From Enterobacter sp. Bisph1 (GTDB taxonomy: Bacteria; Pseudomonadota; Gammaproteobacteria; Enterobacterales; Enterobacteriaceae), in the NCBI RefSeq assembly GCF_000814905.1, contig NZ_JXAG01000048.1, positions 95,883 to 159,882 on the forward strand: 64,000 nt of DNA. The letters are read 5' to 3'. The notes beneath the pieces are model-generated. The model saw nothing but the letters and a program-made list of their open reading frames with translations. It had not been told where the DNA came from and did not search any database. Positions 26,295 to 35,436 of this stretch are shown here, in pieces. The position numbers and the translations under genes were made by a program. Numbering within the stretch: the stretch's first letter is position 1; each line of letters opens with the position of its first letter.

Positions 26295-26682
26295 AGTAAT
26301 TATCTCCGTTGTTTTCCACGCGGGGTGCTTTATGAAAAGTTATAGTGCGCTGGCTAACAAAATGCGGCCCCGTCTCGCGGACACCAGAAGAAAGTGTACG
26401 GTGTTGCATCCACTGATCCAGGACTTGTATTCCCGACGCATCTTGCCCTAAATAAATAGCGGCATGGGAACGGCCGTCAGTATGATTGCCATAACGGCCA
26501 TCTGCATCGAAAGTGGCGATCGCCGTACCGGGCGCAATCGTCATATTACCCTTCACCAATGCACCCCGTTTCCATGCAACCGTCCGCGGCATATTTGCCG
26601 CTTTTTGTGTATACGCCACACATTGACCATTACCCACAGACTGACCGACATACGCTAAAGGTGTTTTTGCGATATATGCCAT
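26281..26682 (-). CDS. BPSL0067-family protein, putative type VI amidase-like effector
   Basis: 133 aa with an NlpC/P60- or CHAP-like pattern: a likely catalytic Cys in VGNGQCVAYTQ, a His in SHAAIYLGQD, and the family segments ALVKGNMTIAPGTAIATFD and VLDQW. The start at MAYIAKTPLAYVG matches the family; a longer frame adds 24 unmatched residues. There is no signal peptide, as expected for a cargo delivered by type VI secretion. It is followed and overlapped by the STY0300-family gene. Peptidoglycan amidase activity is inferred from the Cys/His pattern. Confidence 0.72.
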   Translation of the reverse strand: MAYIAKTPLAYVGQSVGNGQCVAYTQKAANMPRTVAWKRGALVKGNMTIAPGTAIATFDADGRYGNHTDGRSHAAIYLGQDASGIQVLDQWMQHRTLSSGVRETGPHFVSQRTITFHKAPRVENNGDNYYVVE

Positions 26683-26860
26683 CACATTAATCCCATGAGG
26701 TTGAGTGTTGTCATTCTGCTCCAAATGTAAAGTTATGCAAATGGATGGTGACAAGGGATTTTAAATTAAGACAATTCCTGGACGCTAATTATATGTATTT
26801 TTTCAGTCGCTTATGTAAAAAAAGGACGAAAAAATGCTGCTGAAGACTAACTACCACAGG

Positions 26861-28018
26861 TTATTTCTGCAGTTTTAAATAAGTTGTGTTTATTCCCCCA
26901 CCCAACCCTCCAGCGCTAACGCTGCAAAACGTCATGCGTTTTTTACCTGCATGCAGTAACACCTGCGTTCCTTTGCGGCATTCCGCCATTTGCATCATCA
27001 GGGTGATCGCAAAGAAAGCGCTCTCGTCACTCACTTTACCGAGCCAGTGCGGAAGGTAATGTTGGGTTAACTCCGCGTTTAGCGCTAGCGTCTGTAAACA
27101 GGCCGTGCGTTGAATCATAAAAGGCGCTGCCAGCGGCAGCGATCCGGCGTTCAACCACAGATCTGAGGCCTGTTGCGCCAACGGCTGATAACGGAGAAAT
27201 TGCCGGAGATCGGCTGATGCATCACCCTCTGTCGTCACCTGCGGGCGATGCAGGCAGCAGCGCACCGGCAAGGGCGATGTATGCTGCATAGGCCCAAGCA
27301 GCCAGGCCGCCGCTCCCTGAGTTGTTTCACCGGCGTCATCCCAGTCGGTAAATATCACCAGCCGCGCGGCTCTGTTTTCTACGTCGTGTGTCCAGTTGAA
27401 CAGCCGGGTCAAAATATCGCTGTTGTCCGGCTCTATAAGCGTGATATCCGTCAGCGGCAGGCCAAGTTCTTCTAAAACATGATGAAAATCCCGCTCGCAG
27501 AAGGAGTAAGGAAGCGATACCGCCAGCGAATGATGTTCTAACAGCACGCGCAGGCCGGAATGCAGCGGAAGCAGCAGCTCGCGTAATAAGGTTATCGCGC
27601 CGGGATAAGGGCCGGGAGAGAACGCCTCTTCGCTGGCAACCTGCTTAACCGTAAGCGACACGGGCGGGATCTCTGCTGGCAATATGGCGCTGTAATCCAG
27701 CACCGGCAGGCTTTCTTGTCCCCAGCGCTGCCACTCTTTTTGCCATAAACGATTATAGTCGCGCACCGCTTGCGCCGCTTTACGCTCAACGCCATAACGA
27801 TACCTCACCCAACCGACTATCAGCGCGCAGACCAGCGTCCATGCAAGGAGAGCACTGAAAGCATAAAGCAGGATGTGCGCGTCTTTGCGCCAAACCCAGG
27901 CTGCGGCGCTAACAAAAAGTATCAGCACGCTAACCAGGGTGAAGAGTCGTCCCCAGAAATCCCAGCTCGGCGGTTTAACATCAGGAACAGCGTGAGGTTG
28001 GGGTATGTTCCAGCGCAT
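26861..28018 (-). CDS. Type VI secretion-associated membrane protein (uncharacterised)
   Basis: 385 aa with two adjacent transmembrane helices near the N-terminus (LFTLVSVLILFVSAAAWVW and LLYAFSALLAWTLVCALIVG), then a soluble domain of about 290 residues. The opening MRWNIPQPHAVPDVKPPSW recalls proteins found in enterobacterial type VI secretion clusters near VgrG and effector genes. No core tss gene is in the window, so this is an orphan or the edge of a lost cluster. The function is unknown; the link to type VI secretion rests on family memory and the adjacent BPSL0067/STY0300 pair. Confidence 0.55.
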   Translation of the reverse strand: MRWNIPQPHAVPDVKPPSWDFWGRLFTLVSVLILFVSAAAWVWRKDAHILLYAFSALLAWTLVCALIVGWVRYRYGVERKAAQAVRDYNRLWQKEWQRWGQESLPVLDYSAILPAEIPPVSLTVKQVASEEAFSPGPYPGAITLLRELLLPLHSGLRVLLEHHSLAVSLPYSFCERDFHHVLEELGLPLTDITLIEPDNSDILTRLFNWTHDVENRAARLVIFTDWDDAGETTQGAAAWLLGPMQHTSPLPVRCCLHRPQVTTEGDASADLRQFLRYQPLAQQASDLWLNAGSLPLAAPFMIQRTACLQTLALNAELTQHYLPHWLGKVSDESAFFAITLMMQMAECRKGTQVLLHAGKKRMTFCSVSAGGLGGGINTTYLKLQK

Positions 28019-28034
28019 CGGTTATCCTTACCCG

Positions 28035-28196
28035 CTAAAAGTGGCACCGGCAGGGCAACTCAACACCTGCCAATGCCCTGTCACGCTTCAGCGCGTTGTT
28101 ATTTACCACCTCCATTACCAGCACTAGGCTGTCCTGTAATAGCGCGTGAATAAGGTTATCTTGCGGGTTGGGGTTAATACGCAGCGGAACTAGCAT
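28035..28196 (-). CDS. Small ORF upstream of the type VI-associated gene
   Basis: 53 aa (MLVPLRINPNPQDNLIHALL, then QDSLVLVMEVVNNNAL). It ends 16 bp before the start of the 385-aa gene on the same strand, so the two may be co-transcribed. No homologous family recalled with confidence. The length and clean frame make it plausible; it may also be a truncated remnant. Confidence 0.4.
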   Translation of the reverse strand: MLVPLRINPNPQDNLIHALLQDSLVLVMEVVNNNALKRDRALAGVELPCRCHF

Positions 28197-28436
28197 GAAA
28201 GAATATCCTTTTCTCTACATGGGGAAGCGAGACGGTAATTTAAGCTTCGAGGGTCGTCATCGCGGTGAGTGTTACAAATTGTAAAATTAAATGAGAAAAA
28301 TAACAGAGGGCGCATTCGCAAAGGAACGAGACAGACAAGAAGAAAACTCTGAAAATGTTAAAAACGAAAATTTGCCAAAAAAACTGATAATTAAGGCGTA
28401 AAATAACCGCTCCGATATTCCGATAGACGACCACCG

Positions 28437-28718
28437 ATGAAGCGCTTCCCTGTTATTCTCTCCACCGTTTTTATTTTCAATTCCGCCTTTGCCGCCGCGC
28501 CTTTACCGAAAGACGTAACGGATTTTCGCACCCTTGCCGAACAGTGCGAGCATTTTGCCAGTGAGCAAGATAGCGATCTGGATGCACAGCAACAGAAAGA
28601 GCTGGACGCCAGCCTGCAAGCCACCTGCGGTAAAGCGGTTGAACGCCTAAAAACGCTGCGGGTAAAGTACAAAAACGATGCGGCAATGATGAACGTTATT
28701 AATGCTTATGATTTTTGA
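28437..28718 (+). CDS. Small periplasmic protein, uncharacterised
   Basis: 93 aa with a signal peptide ending at AFA-AAP (MKRFPVILSTVFIFNSAFA) and a helical, charged mature part with two cysteines (EQCEHFASEQ and QATCGKAVERL) that could form a disulfide. It stands alone between minus-strand genes. The region on its left (28197-28436) is non-coding and AT-rich. Confidence 0.7.
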   Translation: MKRFPVILSTVFIFNSAFAAAPLPKDVTDFRTLAEQCEHFASEQDSDLDAQQQKELDASLQATCGKAVERLKTLRVKYKNDAAMMNVINAYDF

Positions 28719-28735
28719 CGTTGTGCTGAAAAACG

Positions 28736-28760
28736 CAAAAACGGGGAGTTAGTTCCCCGT
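28736..28760 (-). terminator. Rho-independent terminator shared by flanking genes
   Basis: Stem ACGGGGA / TCCCCGT with a 6-nt loop (28741-28760). Read on the minus strand it is followed by TTTTTGCGTTTTT, a good T tract, so it should end the LuxR-type gene transcribed from 29548. It also lies 20 bp after the small plus-strand gene. Confidence 0.65.
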
Positions 28761-28873
28761 TCTGTGATCTTTTCGCGTTGGAGGTCCAGCGCTTTGCTTG
28801 TTTGCCGCCAACCCGTTTCCACCGCTGGAAATGACATTGGGCATAAACGGCGTTGCAAAAAAGGGCAGGCTGG

Positions 28874-29548
28874 TTAATTGGATAACAGCAGGTGTTTCTC
28901 TGCGCGTCGCGTGGGTTTTCGCCACGTTTGCTTGGTAAAAAGCGGCAATTCAACCGGTTTCGTCGCTTGTGCATCCGCCGCTTTGATCATTTTTAATTCA
29001 TTTGTGCCGATACCTGGCAAAAAGATCGCTCCCGGCATGACTTTACCTTTTAAACTACAAAAGCAATGGTTCCAGTTGTTATAGATATGCATAAGATCTG
29101 CCATACTGTTTAAGCCCAGCTTGCGCAAGATGGCATTTTTGTAATTACTGACGATTTTTTTATCGAGACCCAATACTTCGGCGATGGTGTCGCTTGACTG
29201 GTAATCGAGAAAGCGCAGCATGATTTTGTACTCCGTGGTGCTAAAGTGCACCTCACGAAAAGAGTACATCTCTTCATTACCCTTGAGAAAAGTTAATATT
29301 TTCCGTAACTCATGACGCAGTAATGACACAGAAGAATTTTTATCAATCGTAATAAACCTTGTACAAATAAAGGAATTAAACCCTCTATCGTCGCTAAGGA
29401 TATATAACAGGGAATTCATACTAAAAAATAAAATCTTGCCATCACCCCGATCAAACGCAACGAGTGTATGCGTCGCATGCGGGTTAATGGCTTTAAGAAG
29501 CTTATCCATGCCCATGACAAAATAAGTATCCTGAGAGATGATATACAT
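28874..29548 (-). CDS. Orphan LuxR-type transcriptional regulator
   Basis: 224 aa. The C-terminal helix-turn-helix is clear: FSTTEYKIMLRFLDYQSSDT, AEVLGLDKKIVSNYKNAIL, LGLNSMADLMHIY. The N-terminal 120 residues do not match a receiver or autoinducer-binding domain that I can identify. A tail of about 45 residues after the HTH is unusual for this class, where the HTH normally ends the protein. The start (MYIISQDTYFVMG) is chosen because the upstream part of the frame reads as non-coding. It resembles the solitary regulators that control fimbriae or surface polysaccharide in enterobacteria; targets unknown. Confidence 0.75.
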   Translation of the reverse strand: MYIISQDTYFVMGMDKLLKAINPHATHTLVAFDRGDGKILFFSMNSLLYILSDDRGFNSFICTRFITIDKNSSVSLLRHELRKILTFLKGNEEMYSFREVHFSTTEYKIMLRFLDYQSSDTIAEVLGLDKKIVSNYKNAILRKLGLNSMADLMHIYNNWNHCFCSLKGKVMPGAIFLPGIGTNELKMIKAADAQATKPVELPLFTKQTWRKPTRRAEKHLLLSN

Positions 29549-30384
29549 ATCCAACCTCCAGACGATGTTTTTGCCAGTGAAACTAGCGGCGCTCAACGTT
29601 GATACCTGGTATTGTTTTATATAATTAAGTAATAAAAATGCATTAATCGTAATAAGTATGTAATAAACGCAGTGACTATTTGTCGTTTACGCTTCGATTA
29701 ACCAGCACGTAGCCGTTATTGCCCGTCGCATAAGCCCATGAATTCAACAGTACGCATAAAGCCAGAAGGGAGTATGTCATCGCAGGAAAGATAAATCTTT
29801 CTAAACAATCACCTAAAAGCATTATTTTATACAATAAAAATTTCAGACGGTAGACACAAGCGCAAGGTAAGCGGGAAAAAAACAACAAATCAAAGGATTA
29901 TTTTCAGATCACCTTCGGACAAGCAAAGAGTATTAAAAAAATTAGCTACGCGATCTGGTTAACGCAAGGCAGTTAATATTAGTTTAGGAATTTTCATAAA
30001 AATGAGTGTCCGCCAGCAAAAAATGCTTGCCATATGAGGGTTTAAAACAGCAAAAACATCAGTAAAATATAATATATCTTTTTTTAGAGAAAATATTTAT
30101 CGCAAAAAAGGTCAACACGCTTTACGCATAAATTAGCGCGCTAATGACTTTTTACCATGTCGATAGGGATGCCGCTAACGGTAATAAATCTCCGGATAAA
30201 CCACGGCCTAAAGTTAAATTAACGCACGCAAGTAAAAGGTGCCCGTCTGGAGAGTTTGCAGCAACGATAAATCAGGCATACATTCAAAAGCCTTATAGCG
30301 CTTTTTAAGACGTTCTTTTTCGAAAAGCGTAACGTTGTTGATGGTTCGTGTCGCCGTTGCTGTGATGCGCAGGAGGTGCTGCTA
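29549..30384. other. Long AT-rich intergenic region, nothing firm
   Basis: About 840 bp between the divergent LuxR-type and AbrB-family genes. A 34-codon minus-strand frame ending at 29676 (MTYSLLALCVLLNSWAYA...) has signal-peptide character but no ribosome site. No tRNA, strong hairpin or repeat is seen. Confidence 0.5.
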
Positions 30385-31443
30385 GTGGCGATTCACATTC
30401 CCTTATTTCGCAATGGCTTACTGCTTATTGCCCTCTCGCTGCTTTTTGTCGTGGTGCTGGAGGTTATCCATCTGCCTGCGGCATTACTGCTCGGCCCGAT
30501 GTTTGCGGGCATTATTCTGGCTATCTTTAACCGTCCGGTTACCATCAGTAGACAGAGCTTTGGCGCGGCGCAAGCGGTGGTCGGCGCGATGATTGCCCAT
30601 GCGATCCCACCTTCGGTATTTGGTCGTATCGCCGCCGACTGGCCCTTGTTTATCAGCTGTATTTTCTCGGTGATTTTTGCCAGCGCTATTCTTGGCTGGA
30701 TCATGGCGAAATTACAGGTTTTCCCCGGTTCAACCGCCATTTGGGGCTCATCCCCCGGCGCGGCGGCGGCCATGACGATTATGGCTGAGAGCTTCGGTGC
30801 CGACGTGCGGCTAGTGGCGTTTATGCAGTATCTGCGGGTAATGATTGTCGCGCTGGTCGCGGTGCTGGTGACCCGCATGTGGATGGGGACGGCGAGCCCG
30901 GATCGCGCAGTGGCCGCTTTTACCCTGTTCGGTCCGCTTCACTGGCTGCCGTTTGCCGCAACGTTGCTGGTTATTGCGGCAGGTTATCTGCTTGCCCGCT
31001 GGGTCAAAATCCCGTCCGGGCCGATGTTGATAACCTTAGTACTGGGGACCCTCGTTGAAGATACCGGTTTGCTGACTCTGGAGCTGCCACCGTGGCTGCT
31101 GGCGCTCTCCTACGCGATTATTGGCTGGAGCATTGGCCTGCGCTTCACGCGGGAAATTGTCCTCTACGCCGCACGGGCGCTACCGCGCGTGTTGCTGTCG
31201 GTGCTGACGCTGGTTGCCGTATGCTGCGGGTTTGCCTTTTTGCTGGTGCAGTTCGCCGGTATTGATCCGCTGACGGCGTATCTCGCCACCAGCCCCGGTG
31301 GGGCGGATACGGTGGCGATTATCGCCTCGTCGAGCCACGTCGATATCTCGTTTGTGATGGCCATGCAGACCGGGCGCTTTATCCTGGTGCTGATCACCGG
31401 CCCGGCCATTTCACGCTTTGTGGCAAAACGGCTGGAAACGTAA
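30385..31443 (+). CDS. AbrB-family membrane protein
   Basis: 352 aa, very hydrophobic, about 10 transmembrane segments in two similar halves. Each half has a glycine-rich 'SPGG/SPGA' motif: STAIWGSSPGAAAAMTIMAE and AYLATSPGGADTVAII. These are hallmarks of the family of E. coli AbrB (formerly 'ammonia monooxygenase-like'). The start is GTG 30385, 8 bp after AGGAGG; the in-frame GTG at 30376 overlaps that ribosome site. Transport is suspected for this family, but no substrate is established. It stands convergent to the DapA-family gene. Confidence 0.85.
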   Translation: MAIHIPLFRNGLLLIALSLLFVVVLEVIHLPAALLLGPMFAGIILAIFNRPVTISRQSFGAAQAVVGAMIAHAIPPSVFGRIAADWPLFISCIFSVIFASAILGWIMAKLQVFPGSTAIWGSSPGAAAAMTIMAESFGADVRLVAFMQYLRVMIVALVAVLVTRMWMGTASPDRAVAAFTLFGPLHWLPFAATLLVIAAGYLLARWVKIPSGPMLITLVLGTLVEDTGLLTLELPPWLLALSYAIIGWSIGLRFTREIVLYAARALPRVLLSVLTLVAVCCGFAFLLVQFAGIDPLTAYLATSPGGADTVAIIASSSHVDISFVMAMQTGRFILVLITGPAISRFVAKRLET

Positions 31444-31450
31444 CGCCATT

Positions 31451-32338
31451 TTACTCACACCGCAGGCGTAGCTGCTCCACCACTTCTGCCACCTGACGCC
31501 GGGCTTCTCCGGTAAGCGTCTGTAACGGCGCAGGCAAACACGATGCGCCAGCGATACCGAGCAGTTCTGCCGCCGTGGCAATAACGCGCAGGCTGCCGCC
31601 GTAGCACGTAAAGAGCTGCCAAAGGGGCTGCAGCGCAGCGGATTGCGCACGCGCCTGCGGGAAATCCCCGGCCTGTGCCGCACGGGAAATAGCCAGCGCC
31701 GCTTGCGGAAACAGCCCGCCCAGCACCGAATACCAGATACTGCATCCGGCACTTAATCCTTCCACCGCGCTGGCATCACCGCTGATGCCCAGCGTCACCG
31801 TCTGCGGCAGGTGCGCACGTAATCGGTCGGCTCGCTGTGCGGCATCAGCGGGCGGAATTTTGATCGAGCCAATGTTGGGTAACTGCGCAATACGCAGCAG
31901 CAGTTCGTCGCTAAAGGAGAAGTGCGTCGTGTTCGGGTTATCGTACACACAGAGCGGCACGGAGAGTTCACGGGTGACGACAGCAAAGAGGTTAAAGACC
32001 TCTTCATCCGTTAAATGATGATAGGAGACCGGTGCCAGTAACACCGCGCTGACGCCCGCTTTCTGCGCATCTTCCGCCAGCCCCAGCACGTCGCGCGTAC
32101 GCAGTGCGCCAATGCCGGCAATCACCGGCACCGCGCCGGAAAACTCCGTGGCCAGACGCAGCGTATTAGCGCGCTCGGTACGGTTGAAATAGGGGTAACA
32201 GCCTGTTGAACCCAACGCGCCGATCGAATCGACCCCGGCAACGCGCAGCCGCTCAATTAAGTGAATATACGCCCCTTCGTCGAGCCGTTCATCGCGCAGC
32301 GGCGAGAGCGGAAAAGCGCACAATCCTGTGAAATCCAT
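31451..32338 (-). CDS. Dihydrodipicolinate synthase/N-acetylneuraminate lyase family protein
   Basis: 295 aa TIM-barrel class I aldolase. Visible motifs: substrate-carboxylate loop GSTG at residues 43-46, catalytic Tyr132 in VYDNPN and Schiff-base Lys160 in IGSIKIPP. It is not DapA itself, which is elsewhere in enterobacterial genomes, so it probably condenses or splits pyruvate with some other aldehyde. It ends 7 bp from the convergent AbrB-family gene and is followed (upstream side) by a B3/4-domain remnant. Substrate unknown. Confidence 0.85.
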   Translation of the reverse strand: MDFTGLCAFPLSPLRDERLDEGAYIHLIERLRVAGVDSIGALGSTGCYPYFNRTERANTLRLATEFSGAVPVIAGIGALRTRDVLGLAEDAQKAGVSAVLLAPVSYHHLTDEEVFNLFAVVTRELSVPLCVYDNPNTTHFSFSDELLLRIAQLPNIGSIKIPPADAAQRADRLRAHLPQTVTLGISGDASAVEGLSAGCSIWYSVLGGLFPQAALAISRAAQAGDFPQARAQSAALQPLWQLFTCYGGSLRVIATAAELLGIAGASCLPAPLQTLTGEARRQVAEVVEQLRLRCE

Positions 32339-32349
32339 GCTTCTCTCCT

Positions 32350-32600
32350 TTAGAGTTCCAACCCGAGCAGAGTTTTATCTATCCCACAACCTGACATCAT
32401 ACGTTGCAAACCAGCCATCGGTTCATCGCCTGCCTCACATAATGCGTCCAGCGGCATTTCCGGCAGACTCTCGAGGATAAACCACATCTGGCTGTCGCCA
32501 GCGCATAAGCGGGTGCGCACGCCTTGTCGCCAGTTCCAGCGGCGGCACGTAACGCCGATATCGTCGCGCCAGATAACCTCCCCTGGCACAAACCGATACC
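32350..32600 (-). pseudogene. C-terminal remnant of a B3/4 (PheT-like) domain protein
   Basis: The frame gives GEVIWRDDIGVTCRRWNWRQ, then MWFILESLPEMPLDALCEAG, ending GIDKTLLGLEL at 32350. This matches the end of B3/4-domain proteins related to the editing module of phenylalanyl-tRNA synthetase. The normal 150 or so N-terminal residues are missing, and the upstream sequence is in a different frame. There is no start codon with a ribosome site. It lies 12 bp upstream of the DapA-family gene. Confidence 0.55.
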
Positions 32601-32763
32601 CCGCACCACTACGCCAATGAGAACGCCCAGCCGGTGGTATTCACCATGACCGTCAGTGAACGTCATACCTGAAAAGAGATTATGACGCCATGATGAATGA
32701 ATGGCGTTATCTTTCCCGCCTGCAAGCTACGCTTTAATAGGTGTTTAAAGACTGGAGAAGAGC

Positions 32764-33162
32764 ATGAAAATTATCCGCAGCGCATCGATTCCCTCCACGC
32801 AAGGTTCCGCAGATTATTTCACCGGTCGTGTACGTATCGACGCGCCGTTTAAAGCCGACGAACCCGCGCGCGTGAGCGGCGCAACGGTCACCTTCGAGCC
32901 CGGCGCGCGTACCGCATGGCACACCCATCCGCTGGGCCAGACGTTGATTATTACCCACGGCAAAGGGTGGATTCAGTGCGCAGGCGAAGCCATTCAGGAG
33001 ATGAACCAGGGCGATATTGTCTGGATCCCAGAAAATATCAAGCACTGGCACGGCGCGACCGCCGACACAGCGATGACTCATATCGCCATTGCCGAATCCG
33101 TAAACGGTAGCCCGGTAACCTGGCTTGAGCAGGTCACCGATGAGCAATATCGCGGTAAATAG
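32764..33162 (+). CDS. Cupin-domain protein
   Basis: 132 aa single-domain cupin. The two motifs are present: residues 48-68 with metal ligands His53 and His55 ([19 protein letters not shown]), and 84-98 ([15 protein letters not shown]) with His94/His96. This matches small cupins often annotated as carboxymuconolactone decarboxylase-associated or quercetinase-like; the substrate cannot be deduced. AGGAGAA... (GGAGAAG) lies 5 bp ahead of the ATG. It is convergent with the WYL regulator gene (18 bp between stops). Confidence 0.85.
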   Translation: MKIIRSASIPSTQGSADYFTGRVRIDAPFKADEPARVSGATVTFEPGARTAWHTHPLGQTLIITHGKGWIQCAGEAIQEMNQGDIVWIPENIKHWHGATADTAMTHIAIAESVNGSPVTWLEQVTDEQYRGK

Positions 33163-33180
33163 GCTGGAGCAGTCAGCCTG

Positions 33181-34074
33181 CTATCTCGGCCCCGTACCGT
33201 GCGCGTAGCGCGTGTGCAGATCCTGCTCAAACTCTTCGCGCAGCGACGCCGGGGAAAGGATGCCAATATCTGGTAACCAGTAGCGCAGCCAGCGAAACAG
33301 CGCGTGCGGATCGGTAATAGCGGTGGCAAGGGTTAAGCTGCCGTCATTATGCTGCTCAACGATACGCTGCGCAGGGAACAGCGCCCGCCGGGTGACGTAT
33401 TCAGCGGCATGCGCCGAGACGCGCAGCAACGCTTCAATGCGTGAACCAAAACGGATCCCGCCGCTACTTTCCAGCTCCGCCAGCACCTCCGCGCGCGGGC
33501 TAAAACTCACCGCGGTGCGGGTTAAGTTTTCTATCCGCGCCACTTCAAAGGCTTTTAGCTGCCCTTTTTCGACCGCCGCCAGATACCACAGCCCGTACTG
33601 ATTAATCAGCCGATAGGGCTCTGCGCAGCGGGATTTATCGCGATAGCGGTATTCCACCCGGCATTTATTGCAAATGGCTTGATTGAGTTGGTTAAGCAGA
33701 TTTTCAATTTGCCGGTTTTCCCGGCTGCTGGGCGTATGAAAGGTGATATTGCTGCGCTGCTGTAAGCTGTTACGCAAAGATTGACCATCCTGGCGCGGAA
33801 AGAGGTGCGCGACGCCGGTAAAATCGGCGAACTCTGCCAAATGACCGTTATGCAAGGCGGGAAGAAGGTGAATGCTGAGTTTATAACGTCCCGGCGATAC
33901 CTGATCGAGAATATGCCCAAGCCTCGCCAGATCGCGATAAGCCGTCCGTTCCGTGATGCCGAACTTTTCACACAGCCATGCTTTATCAATGATCTTACCC
34001 TGATAAAGCGCCGCGAAAATCTCGCACAGCCGCTCAATCAACGGGTCATGTTTTTTATCGTGACTGTCCATCAT
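33181..34074 (-). CDS. WYL-domain transcriptional regulator
   Basis: 297 aa from MMDSHDKKHDPL. The N-terminal winged helix is DKAWLCEKFGITERTAYRDL; the WYL domain follows at about 135-215 (YRLINQYGLWYLAAVEKGQL), and a C-terminal extension with FRWLRYWLPDI. WYL proteins bind small ligands or nucleic acid and regulate metabolic or defence genes. The open frame extends 34 residues upstream, but that part looks non-coding. Convergent with the cupin gene and alone on its strand; target unknown. Confidence 0.78.
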   Translation of the reverse strand: MMDSHDKKHDPLIERLCEIFAALYQGKIIDKAWLCEKFGITERTAYRDLARLGHILDQVSPGRYKLSIHLLPALHNGHLAEFADFTGVAHLFPRQDGQSLRNSLQQRSNITFHTPSSRENRQIENLLNQLNQAICNKCRVEYRYRDKSRCAEPYRLINQYGLWYLAAVEKGQLKAFEVARIENLTRTAVSFSPRAEVLAELESSGGIRFGSRIEALLRVSAHAAEYVTRRALFPAQRIVEQHNDGSLTLATAITDPHALFRWLRYWLPDIGILSPASLREEFEQDLHTRYAHGTGPR

Positions 34075-34418
34075 CGTTGCTTGTTCCGTAATACAACGTC
34101 TCAGAAGAGGGTTACGGTGCACGGCCTGACCTGCGCGCCACGGCCCTGCTTTACAGGTAAAACTTTGTTTTTTCATAGTGGTTAACGGCAGCGGGACAAA
34201 AAACTAAAATGAAATTTCCGCCTGAAGGGTAACAATCGCACCCTGCCATGATTTCGCTCAGAGAAAGGTAAATGATTGGCCTGCCAGGGGAGGCTAACGA
34301 ACGTTTTTTTACCCGTTAGCCGTGGGCGAGCGTCAAAACGGCATCAACAGCGTGAATGTCAGCGCAGCAGCCCAAAAGGGAAAACAGCCCGGTAGCCGAA
34401 CGCCACCGGGCAGGAAGG

Positions 34419-35372
34419 TTATGCGCCCGCTTTATTCAGCAGGCTGACCTCATCGGCGGTAAGGTTTAACGATACCGCCGTGGTGAAGCTGTCGATCTGA
34501 GCAAGTTTGGTGGCGCTGGCAATCGGTGCGGTCACGCCCGGCTGCTGCATCAGCCACGCGAGGGCCACTTCGGCAGGTTTAACCTGGTGCTGTGCGGCCA
34601 CTTTATCCAGCGCGTCAAGAATGGCGAAACCGCGCGGTGTGAGATATTTCGCGATGCCCTGCCCGCGCTGGCTTTGGTGCAGATCGTTTTCGCTGCGGTA
34701 TTTACCCGACAAGAAACCCGACGCCAGGCTGTAATAAGTCACCACACCGATATTTTCGCGGATTGTCAGCTCCTGTAACGCCCCTTCAAAGCTTTCGCGG
34801 TCATACAGGTTATATTCCGGCTGCAATACCTGATAGCGCGGCAGGCCCTGCGCATCCGCGATCGCTAACGATTCCGTTAGCTGCTGCGCATTGAGGTTCG
34901 ATGCGCCCACGGCGCGGATTTTACCAGCTTTGAGCAATGTCTCATACGCGCCGAGGGTTTCGTCATATCCCGTTTCGCTGTCCGGCCAGTGGGAAAAGTA
35001 GAGATCGATATAGTCCGTTTGCAGACGTCGCAGCGACGCTTCCACCGCCTGGGTTATCCAGCGTGCGGAAAGGCCTTTTTTACCCGGTTCGCCCATATCG
35101 GCACCCACCTTGGTAAAGAGGGTAATTTTGTCGCGCGCGCCGGGATGCGCCGCCAGCCAGTTACCGATAATGGTTTCCGATTCGCCACCCTTGTTGCCCG
35201 GCGCCCAACGCGAGTAAACATCGGCGGTATCAATGGCGGTAAAACCGCGCTCTAACAGGGCATCCAGCACGCTGAAGCTCTGTTTTTCATCGACCGTCCA
35301 GCCAAAAACGTTGCCGCCAAAAACCAGCGGTGGGATCTGTAACCCGGTGGTACCCAGTGAACGTAACGCCAT
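34419..35372 (-). CDS. Aldo/keto reductase
   Basis: 317 aa TIM-barrel NADPH-dependent oxidoreductase. The catalytic tetrad can be placed: Asp48 (AIDTADVYS), Tyr53, Lys88 (LFTKVG) and His128 (YFSHWPD), with the C-terminal nucleotide-binding segment ASATKLAQIDS. It is related to E. coli YajO/YdjG-type reductases acting on aldehydes or small ketones. It lies 64 bp downstream of the LysR-type gene on the same strand. The 242 bp on its 3' side (34177-34418) hold no gene. Confidence 0.87.
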   Translation of the reverse strand: MALRSLGTTGLQIPPLVFGGNVFGWTVDEKQSFSVLDALLERGFTAIDTADVYSRWAPGNKGGESETIIGNWLAAHPGARDKITLFTKVGADMGEPGKKGLSARWITQAVEASLRRLQTDYIDLYFSHWPDSETGYDETLGAYETLLKAGKIRAVGASNLNAQQLTESLAIADAQGLPRYQVLQPEYNLYDRESFEGALQELTIRENIGVVTYYSLASGFLSGKYRSENDLHQSQRGQGIAKYLTPRGFAILDALDKVAAQHQVKPAEVALAWLMQQPGVTAPIASATKLAQIDSFTTAVSLNLTADEVSLLNKAGA

Positions 35373-35436
35373 ATGCTTCTCCCTCTGTGAGATAACGTAG
35401 CTTCAATCCTGGCGCGCTGTGGCACAGATCTTTTGG

